This document shows, in pieces, positions 37,001 to 46,854 of a stretch of DNA of 64,000 nucleotides. Each line of letters starts with the position of its first letter. Within the stretch, counting starts at the first letter, position 1. A model generated the notes under the pieces. That model saw only the letters and a program-made list of their open reading frames with translations, ran no database searches and was not told where the DNA came from. A program made the position numbers and the translations under genes. The stretch is taken from assembly GCA_964020085.1 (NCBI GenBank), contig OZ026607.1:15000041-15064040 (forward strand). Direction: 5' to 3'. The DNA is from Micromussa lordhowensis. Lineage: Eukaryota > Cnidaria > Anthozoa > Scleractinia > Lobophylliidae.

Positions 37001-39543
37001 CAATGTCGGTGTTGAGAGTAGCACACATTGGATTGTGGAAAGAAATGTTAATCCCTTACATAAGGGATAGGCTCGCATCAGGCTCGGAAATTTCTGTCAC
37101 TGACTACTTGTACAATTGGATGTCTGAAGTTGGTTGGAAGAGTGCCACCTACAGCTACATCTTTGGAATGACGTGGACCTATCTCATGGCTATCATGGTG
37201 TTCCGTATGGGTGTGAGAAGGAACAACAGTTCCTATATAAGAGCAGGGCAGTTCTCATTTGCACCTTTGTTCCATAGAAGTAGCTCATCAAAATATGCAT
37301 TGATAGATTTACACGACAGGTGAGTGAAATTAAATTATTTAAATTTAAGGCCCATGTTAACTCATTTGACTTTGCAGCCAATATTTATGGGTTGCACTGT
37401 CAAAAATAGCACAGGTCTTCAAATCCATGTGGTGTCTTGAAATAAGCAGCCAAATATTGGCTGGAAATTTTAATTTTTTTAATGTACATCATAGCAGTGC
37501 CCTTTTTTATGTTAGCTGCAGAAATTCTTGCACGCTCATTGGGTTATTTTTTTGTCAATAAGTGGACAGACACATGAAATTATAATTTATGTGATGCGTC
37601 AACAAATGAGAGCAGACAATTTGTTATTGTAAAAAACAAATTGATATCAGTTTTTAATGTATCTGTCCTGTTATTGACAAAGATTTTCGACATAATATTG
37701 TCAAAGTAGTCTGCTGATCCACTTGGCTATCGTCTCGTGGATCCACAGCTACTTTAACAATGTTATGACGAAATTCATGATAAATAATAGGACAGACAAA
37801 TGAAAAACTGATATCAATTTGTTAATTTGTACCTAGAAGTCATAAACTTAAGTTATTACATGTAAAATTTTGTACATTACAGGTATTGAATGTGTTAGAC
37901 CACATTTTAGTGCAGTCCAACTTTATCCAAAGATCCTGTTTCATGGTAAAACCTGTTTATTCCCTGTTTCTTGTTCATAAATGTATTTACAGCATTGACC
38001 GTGCTCGCTTCCCAGTGAAACTCAATCAATTTGTGGAAGCCACAGAATCTGTCAGTACCTCTGGTAACAAGAGTAAAGGTGAAGATATGGATGCTTGCCT
38101 GGAGGAAGTAAACAAGGACTCAAAAGTATGGCAGCATGGCAGCATGGTTGCTCTTCACTGGCTCCGAATTTTCAGAAATCTGGGAAATTTGTGCAAGGTT
38201 TGTTTACCTTTTTTACTTATATGTACAGGTACCAGGTAAAAAAAGATGCCATCTTTGCTTAACAGGGGAAGAACACTTCTGGACATGTGTTTTTGTGCTG
38301 CATGATAGTATTTCAACTTGTGTAGCCTGGGACGTAACAGTCATCTTGTAACTAATAATAATGTCGATAGTTCTTTTACAATTTTAGTCCCTGTTTGCTG
38401 GACTTGCAATACACATGTTGCAGATAAAAATGCAGCAAATGGTGGGACCATCTGTTTGGGACGCCTTTCTGTTGTAGAATCACTGTCAAAACACAAGTGG
38501 TATGTAGTATCACAAAATAGTACATGAATATTGAAATGTTGATTGTAATATTGCTTCAGGTAAGAAATTGGCTCTTCACCATGATTGGTTTGCAAAACCC
38601 AAAAGAGGAAGCCATAGAGTCTAGAAGAAAGTATGACTTTGGAGATGAAGTGCTTGCATGGAGGATAAAGCTTCGAAAAGAAAGGCAAGTTTTGAACAAT
38701 ACTATCTCTAGAAACCTTTTTGAGTTTTATCACTCTGTATGATGTACTTAAACAATACACTGTAATTGCTATTGCTTTGTATGATAATAAATTTGAGGTT
38801 GAGTTCCCTTCCATCTCTTTTAAGCTGTTGCTTATTATGTAATTACATGTATACATCTAAACTTATTATTTGGGGTTGGAGGAATAAATAAATAAATAAA
38901 TAAATAAATAAAATGGTGTTTTGTGCTTACATGTACCTCTGCTCACAGATTTGTATTAACCAATTCCCAACCATCAGTAGAACAAAAGTTTGTTTATAGT
39001 AGAAAAAACTATGGTATGTAAATCTTCCTGTAATGTACATGTATGCTGGCCATATGCACAACTCACTGAAATTATTCTCTTTTAATTGTTTCCTACAGGT
39101 ATTTGGAGGGGAACTTTTCAGACAACCTAATTTCCTTGGATGGCCTTGAATTGGATAAGAATCTCAAAAACTATGAAGAAATTTTACAGAATAACCGGAG
39201 AAAACTGCTCAGTGAACATTTCATTGATGGCGTAAAGCGAACAGAGGTGGAGGTACAAAGACTCTATGTAACTGTTCAAGAAAGGGCTGCAGCTGAAGAT
39301 ATAAAGAATGCCACCAAGGATGAAATTCTGAAACGCATTGAAGACAAACTACAGCAGATTTTTGATGAGGAGGTAAGAGGGCCTCTGTCCAGTAAACTGG
39401 AATATTTTAAGGCCCACCCAAGTAAAGCGAAAAAAGAGGCACTGCTTGTGTTGTACAATGACATCATTGAAGAGCTTCAGCACCTTGAACCAGTTGACAA
39501 TAACTGTATTGTTGAAGATGGTGAAGATGGAGAGGTTGATTGA
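34002..39543 (+). CDS. RAG1-N-like zinc domain fused to a transposase-like body (6 exons, 1057 aa)
   Basis: Exons: 34002-35104, 35602-35710, 36133-37319, 37993-38197, 38560-38684, 39099-39543. They join without a frame break to 1057 residues. Introns are GT-AG except the one at 38685, which starts GCAAGT (GC-AG). An acceptor at 33998 suggests a 5' UTR exon upstream. N-terminus: C12-x2-C15, then INIKEDLEQIHPSGICSGC (H51, C56, C59), then H84, C89, C91 and an AT-hook-like RGRPLK at 96-101. This order and the D-x-x-x-IHP-x3-C-x2-C core resemble the zinc region in the RAG1 N-terminal part. Body: IDND at 322-325, a C447-C450-C461-C466 zinc ribbon, LAGDP (D546), TMDGLPY (D590), a second Cys/His cluster at 607-632, GKLHLEMNM (E651), and a coiled, charged C-terminus. 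The three acidic motifs could be an RNase-H-like DDE triad; the body resembles the DUF6589-type family. Function as transposase is inferred. Confidence 0.85.
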
Positions 39544-39570
39544 TGTAAATATTGCATAATTATTATGAAG

Positions 39571-39694
39571 TTTGAAAAAATATTTAAAAATACAAACTTA
39601 GGTTACACTGGTGGTTTAAAAGATGATATTTACAAATATCATCTTTTAAACCACCAGTGTAACCTAAGTTTGTATTTTTAAATATTTTTTCAAA
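39571..39694. repeat. 124-bp near-perfect palindrome just after the transposase-like gene
   Basis: Arms of about 61 bases mirror each other around 39632/39633. The left arm includes TACAAACTTAGGTTACACTG and GGTTTAAAAGATGATATTT, and the right arm is their complement. It starts 28 bp after the stop codon. In RNA it would form a long hairpin in the 3' UTR. It may be a small inverted-repeat element or a regulatory structure. Confidence 0.9.
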
Positions 39695-41365
39695 TGTACC
39701 CACCTGGTGACAAACCCAGTTTTAATATTATGAAGTTGTCAAAATTTTGCTGATCCATAGAATATCCATACCTCCTCCATAGAAGAGATTATTTTTGATA
39801 AGAACCTGAGCACCTGTGGAAAATTCCAATTTAACTTCGTACATTTCATATATTTCCTGGAGATGCCCCTTCTTCCGTGCTCCAGGGAATTTCCAATTGA
39901 TCCTTCTGTTGGGTGAGTACATGGATGGATATTTTTTGTATCTGTTATTGAGCAGTAAAGCAAAATTATGCTTCTTTTGTCAGATTTTGTCAGATATCTC
40001 TGATATTATCTCTACATGTTATAAATGAAATTCTACAAACTGCTGACACGAAGAAATCTGAACTCTTGTTGGCAGAATCACAGTGTTTTTATTTCTGTGT
40101 TTGTATATTCTAGATTTTATCTCAATATTTTATCTATCATGTCCATGCCTATTGTTTCCCTAACATTGAGTTGCAATAGAAGGTTGCATGAACAGTGATG
40201 AATATAATGTGACCTAGATATTTAATCCAAGCTAAACGTTATATCAGTAGTAACTAAAATGTAAGGTTTCTCCTGATTACAAGTAAAAAAATGTATAGCA
40301 GGGGCGGATCCAGGAATTTCTGAAAGGGGAGGGGGGGGGGGGGGGTTGTACACTATCAATGAATGTCACCAGTTCATGTCGCTTGTTATACCTGAACCTG
40401 ATACGACCTTTGCGAAATGTTCATTATCTTTTCATAACTTGACAGTCGAATGGTGAAAGTGAAATAACTTCGCAAAAACAATTTTATTCTATTATTATTT
40501 TGCGCAGAATCAGGCAAAATAACAAAGAAAATATTTTGTATCAGAGAGGCATTGTCAATTGTCTTAGCTTGTGATAGAAATAAATGATTTCAAACAAGGA
40601 GAATTTAGTGCATTAGAGGTCCATTTCATTTAGCATAATAATAAGTATACATGAATGTGATACATACTGACTGTGCTGACGTGGAGGGGGTGAGAATGGA
40701 ATTCATTGACTTAAACAGGGTGAGGGTGGAACTCCTCCTTGTCTTGGACGGGGTGAGAGTGGAACTCCTTCTTTTGGGGGGTGAGGGTGGAACTGATTAT
40801 CTTGGAAGAGACGAGGGTGGAACTGGGCTGCTTGCCAAACCCTTAAGAAAAACGAAAACCACAAGTCTTATTTTAAGGCCTTTTAAGATAGAGACCAGAG
40901 CGGTTATGACAAGAATGTTCCTCCTTGTCCCAATACGTATGTAGCTACCCGCCGAAAAGAGATTATTCTAACTTTCAACAATTTTGGTTAGAAACATCCC
41001 ATAAGCAATTACAGAACTCTTATATATGAGGTTCCACCCCTCCTCCTGTTATGCAATCGGTATACTACAACAGCCATCAGTAATGTTATGGGCTATTTTC
41101 ATTAATAAAATTTTCCAATGAAGCATTGCGATAGCTAAAACGTATAGTCTTTTTCAGAAAATAAAAAATTCATTCAATATAACAGAATCAAGAGCATATA
41201 CTGAGCTGCCATGTACAGCTATGTGTTATGACGGTCCACCTAGCTTCAATAACAATAACAAAACATAACGTTCTGATTGTTTTGGGAAATGTCTTGGTGC
41301 AGTTCTAACAGGAACAGTTTAGTTAGCTCCCGAGGATCATTGATTGATCATCCATGCAGTTTTTG
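39695..41365. other. Non-coding spacer with poly-G run and GGTGAG repeats
   Basis: A run of about 19 G with one A at 40327-40346 follows GGGGCGGATCCAGGAATTTC, a phrase often seen at transposon ends. At 40680-40830 the phrase GGGTGAGGGTGGAACT recurs imperfectly four to five times with 30-40 bp spacing. No gene seen. Confidence 0.6.
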
Positions 41366-41917
41366 TTATCGCTCTTCAGCAACAAAGATCTCTACGCTCT
41401 CGTCAGAAATAAATGATATTTTACTCTGTTTCTGGACGGTGGGTATGTCATTTTTCTCTTTGTCGGAGAGCTGCGGCACCGGTTTATTGAACAATAATTC
41501 CTTAACAGGAGTTGGTATCACAGCGTCAGAACTATCACCATAGTGCAACCTCTTTCTAGATGGAGGGACACGAGTCTCATCTCGCGTTGATGAATGCCCT
41601 AGAACGCCAGCCAAACGTCTATCAATATTTATATGTTCAGGAGTGTCTTGAAGTGGTTCGATTTCAGGGCGATCAGGGTCTGTTGAAGTGTCCAGAGCAT
41701 CGTACCTATGCTCGGCTTGGGTGGGCTTAAGTATTCCTTTATTGTAGGTTTCTAAAAGGCCCAGAGAACCGCCGACAAAACGCTGTCCATTGTGATCGAT
41801 TACAATGATTACTTCAGCCTTTGTCATAGTGTGAAGCGCGCGAGCCTTCTGAAATAAAGTCGCCTTGCGCCGGTATAGCGCGGATGACCTCGCCTGGGAA
41901 TTGCTTATGTAGGCCAT
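41366..41917 (-). CDS. MADS-box-like DNA-binding protein, transposon cargo (183 aa)
   Basis: A single uninterrupted minus-strand frame from ATG at 41917 to TAA at 41366-41368. Residues ~10-45 read R-x4-YRRKATLFQKARALHTM and then TKAEVIIVIDHNGQRFVGG, which follows the MADS pattern: R..x..KRR..LFKKA.EL..L..AEV.V.I, then a turn and a beta strand. The remaining ~130 residues are acidic, Ser/Thr/Pro-rich and probably disordered, with PSRKRLHYG as a possible nuclear-localisation patch. The gene points away from the HIRAN-like gene, with 532 bp between the two starts that could serve as a shared promoter. The MADS match is by eye and the very N-terminal helix is short, so a divergent or degenerate domain is possible. 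Confidence 0.6.
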   Translation of the reverse strand: MAYISNSQARSSALYRRKATLFQKARALHTMTKAEVIIVIDHNGQRFVGGSLGLLETYNKGILKPTQAEHRYDALDTSTDPDRPEIEPLQDTPEHINIDRRLAGVLGHSSTRDETRVPPSRKRLHYGDSSDAVIPTPVKELLFNKPVPQLSDKEKNDIPTVQKQSKISFISDESVEIFVAEER

Positions 41918-42449
41918 TTTTTCTTTCCCCCTTCGCGGTGTCCTTCTTTTTAATTCAGCCTTTTGTGAAGTTTCACTGCGAATATAATAAAGTAAGTGGT
42001 TTTAAAACAATTGCCATTATTCGATTAGACTTGCTAACAAGCTTCTTGCCAAACCGGAAACGAGAAGCGCACGACTTTTTGAAAGGCTCTTTACCTGGTT
42101 AACAACATAAGCATGACGAGAAAAATGTTACTTACCAAGCTTCACCATCAGTACTGTTTACATCAGGGCTTTTCGAGGTCATAGTTCTACGAGAATGTTT
42201 GAGGTAACATCAATTTTATAAGAATGACAAAAATGTCCTCGCGAACACTTGCATAAGAGCAGTGTAATAGGAGTTCTTCACAGCACCACAAATAAACCAA
42301 CATTAAACAGGTAATGATTTTATTGGTCACTAGCATTCTAGAACTGTCATTTGGGCATCTCACCGGAAACGCCCGAGTTGGGGGCCGAGATGGTCGAGAC
42401 CAAAATCCACGCAACCAAGTGAGCGCAATCCTTCCGAATGGCCGCGACA
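41918..42449. promoter_or_regulatory. Divergent intergenic region between MADS-like and HIRAN-like genes
   Basis: 532 bp separate the divergent start codons. It probably carries both promoters and 5' UTRs. No TATA box stands out, and this is inferred from gene arrangement alone. Confidence 0.4.
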
Positions 42450-43229
42450 ATGAGCTTTTTCAGAATTTCTATCAAAGGCGTGCAAATCAAAGGGTAAGTT
42501 TAGCAGAAGTGGTATTTTCTGCGTAAACTTCTGCCTTACCGCACTTCACCCATGAAATTGCTTTATTTGTATCGCGCTTGTCACCATCGCTTGTGCTGTT
42601 TAATTTGCATTTCAGATATCACCATTTCAAGGTTAAAGTACCATCTGGGACACCATTCATCGTTAGAAAGGAGGCTGACAACGAGTATGATCCCTTCGCA
42701 CTGGCATGCCTTATCCCTGCTGAAGTGGAAAAAATTCCGGAGCCTCTGCGGAAAATGGCCATTTACAGCAAATCACAGCGAAAGAGTTATACTTTGGAAG
42801 ATGTGAGAGGGTCTCAGATCGGCAGAATCCAGTATATTTTAAACAAGGAGCTACATTACCTACTGCAATGTGGCAAGATATCCCAGATTGAAGGGTAAGT
42901 GAATTATCGGTTTTCTCCTAAGGCAGAATGACTTATCTGTTTCATAAACTTAAACTGGCGCTTTCGAATTCATCGGCCTAAATTTTTTTAATATCTGCGT
43001 TTGTCTCCTCTTTCTAAGCATTGTCAGTGGAGAACCGACGGTTACTGTTCGTCCAGATGCAGCCCAAAAGTTCCAAAGAAACAAACAGGCCGGCGGAGGA
43101 GCATACATCCCGGCAACTATTAATGTTGAAGGACCACGCGAGTACGAAGAAGCCGTGCTCGATAGAGTCCGCACGACCTTATCGGAGTGCGAAAATGGAG
43201 TGTTTATGTCTGTCGAAATCGAGAATTAG
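42450..43229 (+). CDS. HIRAN-like domain protein, transposon cargo (3 exons, 177 aa)
   Basis: Exons 42450-42493, 42616-42894 and 43019-43229. Both donors are GTAAGT, acceptors are TTTCAG and TCTAAG, and phases match. The product starts MSFFRISIKGVQIKGYHHF and ends VFMSVEIEN with a TAG at 43227. The segment SGTPFIVRKEADNEYDPFAL followed by GSQIGRI fits the HIRAN pattern (hydrophobic strands, R-E-x-D-N-x-Y-D-P-x-A, then IG). HIRAN domains bind DNA 3' ends or single strands in SWI/SNF helicases such as HLTF; here the domain stands nearly alone. The C-terminal exon holds a GGGAYIPATINV stretch and an acidic helix. AATAAA at about 43265 is a likely polyadenylation signal. An open frame alone would misplace the start at 42578; the splice phase fixes it at 42450. 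Confidence 0.72.
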
Positions 43230-43442
43230 AACAAGAAATTATCTATATGACAAACAAATCCAGAAATAAATGTTGTTTTTCGTTACATTATGATCACATT
43301 TGTGTGTATTTTTTACCGTGATGTTGCCGCATTGCAATATGGCCGCCATTCAAATTCCGTGCACAATGTCTATGTCGACCCAGTTCCTCTCGGCCAAATT
43401 TCTTTGTTTTGGTTTTGCCTCGACCAATCATGTAGCAAGAAA

Positions 43443-43858
43443 CCATATAGACAGAAATGTCTATGGCCCGCACTGATCATGACAAAAATTAGTTCCGTGA
43501 GCTCGCAAAACCAGCCACTAATGCTTAAAAATGCACCAGAATTTACCAAAATCATGATAGGAGAAATTTGTACTAGTTTATAACTAAATGTAGAGAAATT
43601 TTTTTTTTGTCCATACATCGTCTGTAAAATTACAAGACGATGTATGGACAAAAAAAAAAAATTCTCTACATTTAGTTATAAACTAGTACAAATTTCTCCT
43701 ATCATGATTTTGGTAAATTCTGGTGCATTTTTAAGCATTAGTAGCTGGTTTTGCGAGCTCACGGAACTAATTCTTGTCATGATACCATACATTTCTTCTT
43801 CTGGTTACCCCCCAAAAACGCAAAGGATTATGGATATGTGCAAGTAGCGAATTGGCAA
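43443..43858 (-). repeat. Right terminal inverted repeat, split by an insertion
   Basis: Inner half 43443-43477 (ends GGCCCGCACTGAT) and outer half 43807-43858 (ACCCCCCAAAAACGCAAAGG ... GTGCAAGTAG) are contiguous in the left repeat but here are parted by ~328 bp containing a palindrome. The outer half has several substitutions against the left end. Confidence 0.82.
43476..43783. mobile_element. 308-bp palindromic (foldback) element inside the right terminal repeat
   Basis: Arms of about 150 bp are almost perfectly complementary around a centre at about 43629: TCATGACAAAAATTAGTTCC ... GGAACTAATTCTTGTCATGA, with CCATACATCGTCTGTAAAAT near the middle. The near-identity of the arms suggests a young insertion. 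A further 23 bp (to 43806) has no counterpart in the left repeat. Confidence 0.9.
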
Positions 43859-43865
43859 AATTTTA

Positions 43866-44719
43866 TTGTGAGTTCGATTATGTTCGATTGAGTTCGGCAA
43901 TCGAACGATTGGTGTTCGATTGAGTTCAATTGCCGAACTGTTCGATTGGATAGGTCGGGAATACAGTGACGGGTACTCTTTATACGCGTCAAAATCGCTC
44001 AAATAGCTTATCGAAGCGTTTCGGCGACGTAAAAAGGACACCACTTAGAGAGGTTTCGAACTTTATCGTAGCTTTTCTAAGAGAAAACAGAAATAGTTTT
44101 AGTTCAAAATTGAAATCCATGCAGGCCCTTATTTCAATATCTTATAGTACGCTTTGGTTACTGGTAATTACATCGCCCAGAATGCTATTGTCTTTCGCAA
44201 CATGTACTTGCAGTGCCCAGCTTTTCAATGCGCGAAATAATATTGCATAGATTAATTCTCGGAATTCCGACTGTTCTCGTCAATGAATCGGCGGCTGTCA
44301 ATCAAACGGTCTGATGCGTGAAGTAAATCCCAAGATTTAATAAAGTTAACATGGGCACAAAGTTAAAGGCGGCCTACACTTTTGGCACAGACTTTTCTCA
44401 ACGAAGTCGTGTGCAGCAACATTCTCTCTTTTTCTGTTTGTTGTAATGTCACACTCGGAATAGTCTGAGCGCGGGAACTGAAAGTTTTCCCACAGAAAAA
44501 TGCTTCTTCCAAAGCGTTGCCAAATGGAAAGCGCGGTGCACTCGCTACTCGACCGGTCAAAGCAGTTGATTATTAGACACAGTCTGTTACTCGATCGGTT
44601 TACGTAGTCTGTACGTTGATTGAGGATTTTTAAAAGACAACACAGTTCTTTTCTATTTGTAAAAATGTCTGGAAAATAAAAATAAATGGCATTTCTGTTT
44701 GAAATCCTAAGCCGAACAA
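43866..44719. other. No gene; GTTCGATT short-word cluster at its start
   Basis: Between 43871 and 43950 the words GTTCGATT, GAGTTC and TGCCGAAC/GTTCGGCA recur, some inverted. They may be outermost transposon sequence or simple repeat. The rest shows nothing supportable. Confidence 0.5.
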
Positions 44720-45410
44720 AAAAGCAAGTAAGACGTAGGAACTGTGTCCCACAGCCACCATAAAAGAAGTGCTGGATCTCTTATCCAAAACAAGATGAAT
44801 CATTTAAAAATCGGACATAGCAACGGGGATAAGAATAACAAACGCTTTTGAAAAACACGAGACCACATCGTCAATGTAATTTACAATATTCAACAGTAGT
44901 TGATCAGATTCTTTACCATCTAGGCAAAGGAGAGCAATGAGAAATCCACGGCAATCGCGTGTCACTGAACCAAGATGACACATAACAGTAGAGGTTTTTC
45001 TATAACAGAGGTTTTTCTATAACAGTTGCGTCCGACTCTATGCGTCCGCTTATTAGTTTTTAATTACGCTAAATAAGGAAAAAAAATCTTTAGCACAGTA
45101 AGACAAAGAACGTAACTTTTAAAATTATTCTATTACATAACACTCGCATTCATGGTCAGTTAATAATAAGGTATGGAGAAAATATTGATCAGCGTAGTCC
45201 ACGCCTATCTGTTCTTCCTTGTCCTCCCAGATAATACAAACAACTCTCTTGCATCCTAAACCCCTTACAACTTATCATTTTTCGAAGTAAAACATCACAA
45301 TTCTTACAATAATTCCCCAAACTCATCCAAAACTACAAAAATGAAATTATCGACAGTTTATAAACTATTTTCATTACTGCGAGAGAAGGCTCTTATGAGG
45401 GTTATCCGTG
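44720..45410. repeat. Repeat family Z, outlying fragment left of the DIRS remnant
   Basis: GTAGGAACTGTGTCCCACAG (44736) followed by AAACAAGATGAATCATTT and GATAAGAATAACAAACGCTT matches the unit at 51089-51240 in order. Near 45038 it has CTCTATGCGTCC and CGCTAAATAAGG, as at 53760. The family resumes at 47378, so the DIRS element probably sits inside a Z unit. Confidence 0.75.
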
Positions 45411-45520
45411 GGAAACGCACAGACAAAGCGTTTCAGTTCATTGATGTCCTGCCAAGAATTAGGAACGTTTAAGACCTCATTCGACAAAAGCTTGGCAGAG
45501 GCCCCACACAGGGTCAGGAC

Positions 45521-46728
45521 CTACGCTAGCTGCATGTAATAGAGAGCAGTGTGGCGATTCGCCCAACCAACATGATCCATAATCTCAGACAAGTCCGCTC
45601 CCGTGAGGGCTAAGGTGATTGCACAGCCGGATCTGAAGGCATGCAATGTGTCGCCATCATCGGCGCCCATCTTCTTGGGATATGAACGAGCTTTTGTGGC
45701 CGCCGAAGTAAAAGTCGAATCTTGAATGCCTCCATTAAGTGTCATCGGGCGAAACAGGTAGCCACGTGTAAGGTCAACTCTGATTTGTCACGCCACATCC
45801 AGGTATTACTCGATTCCTTTATGGGACAGATGATTGTTTTGTGGGTTTCGTCTGATTCCAAAAACATTCTCGTCCCCCTCCCTCAAGGGTTTTCGTCAAA
45901 CATGATTAAACAGAAAACCGTCGTTATTTAGAAACCGTAAGATTTCAGGAACTTTTACCTGGCCCAAATCAGCCGGTCGATCGCCACTGAAGAAGGCTGT
46001 TTTAAAATAAGCCTGGTCGCGAGCGATAATGCTCCATTGGATTGCAGAGGTAGACTTCTCCAACTCTCTTTGCAAGTGGAGTGATAGCATGGTGAGCTTA
46101 TCCACAACGAAAGGCGTAGCTTTCTTGGGCGTGATTCTGGCTTGTAATTACACCGAGGACACTACACGCAGATAATTTTTCACAGATTTATCTGCTGCTG
46201 GGTTGCGCCAGCCCAGTCTCTTATCCCACTCTCCATCTCTACCTTCAGCGTGGAAAATAGACCTCAATTTTCCTATGTAAGAATCCACAGTTTGTATGGC
46301 AATCGTTGAGAGCAGCCACAAGAATGTCTATCTCTTTGTCCAATAAACTTACAGCTGTTACAGTGAGCCTGCGTTTTCCCATCTTTATCCTTGAAGGAAA
46401 GGAAACGACACTTATCACGTGGTGTTGCTGTCGCAAAAGTTGCTTGCCCCGACAGAGCTAACAAGAATGTCTCAAGCTGTTTTTGTAAGGAATCCTTCTG
46501 CTTTGTGTAAATGGTCGCTTGCTCGTAGTTTAGTAACTCTTGCAGCCGTTTATCAATCTGACTGAGGTCAACGTTCACACCTACTTGTTCGACCCGCGGT
46601 GGACAGATTACCTTTCTTTTATGACCACGGCGTTGACAGTAACGAAAATCACTATCAATTGCATGGCAGCAAATTGGGCATCTAACTGATGGGACGAAAA
46701 GCTTCGTCACAACCGGTAAATCCTGCAT
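45521..46728 (-). pseudogene. DIRS-type tyrosine recombinase pseudogene
   Basis: Read on the minus strand from 46728: a Cys-rich start (RCPICCHAIDSDFRYCQRRGH), a helical stretch and HCNSCKFIGQRDRHSCGC. A one-base deletion in an A-run near 46290 then shifts the frame. The shifted frame continues IGKLRSIFHAEGRDGEWDKR to a TAA near 46147, then QARITPKKATPF, ARDQAYFKTAFFSGDRPADL, and another stop after GFLFNHV. After a damaged middle with at least two more stops it ends MTLNGGIQDSTF, then GDTLHAFRSGCAITLALTGA, DHVGWANRHTALYYMQLA. The recombinase signature is still visible: Arg (GDRPADL), H-x-x-R (HAFR), the H-V-G-W region and Tyr (ALYY). At least one frameshift and several nonsense changes make it inactive. 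Confidence 0.87.
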
Positions 46729-46854
46729 AGAAAGAAAGTCAAAAATAGGGGTGCTTAGAACGCCCCGTCTCTGTCAATTTCAAAAAACGCGTCAATAAAA
46801 GATCCGATTAATCACGCATGTAGGGAGCACAATATTTTGCCCACAGCATAAATG

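Larger units (their letters stand above)
32041..43858. mobile_element. Large DNA transposon (~11.8 kb) with ~87-bp terminal inverted repeats
   Basis: Left repeat 32041-32127 is matched inversely on the right. The inner part (ATCAGTGCGGGCC, then the hairpin ATAGACATTTCTGTCTAT, then ATGGT) lies inverted at 43443-43477. The outer part (CTACTTGCACATG, ATAATCCCTTGCG, poly-T, GGGGG) lies inverted at 43807-43858. An insertion of about 328 bp splits the right copy. Similarity fades at about TTCCATTCC / TGCCAATTCG. I could not fix the exact tip or a target-site duplication. Inside lie a small two-exon ORF, a 1057-residue transposase-like gene, a MADS-like gene and a HIRAN-like gene. The spliced genes without stops suggest a recently active or domesticated element. 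Confidence 0.82.

Noticed and set aside
37886..37992. Exon beginning at 37877 in the transposase-like gene
   Set aside because: An acceptor-like CAG exists at about 37881, but using it gives stops in the needed phase. The acceptor at 37992 keeps the frame.
38341..38856. 171-codon minus-strand open frame
   Set aside because: It lies antisense to introns and an exon of the spliced 1057-residue gene and has no domain.
34002..39543. A true RAG1 or Transib recombinase
   Set aside because: Only the N-terminal Cys/His region resembles RAG1. I see neither the RING finger nor the RAG1 core, and no RAG2-like neighbour.
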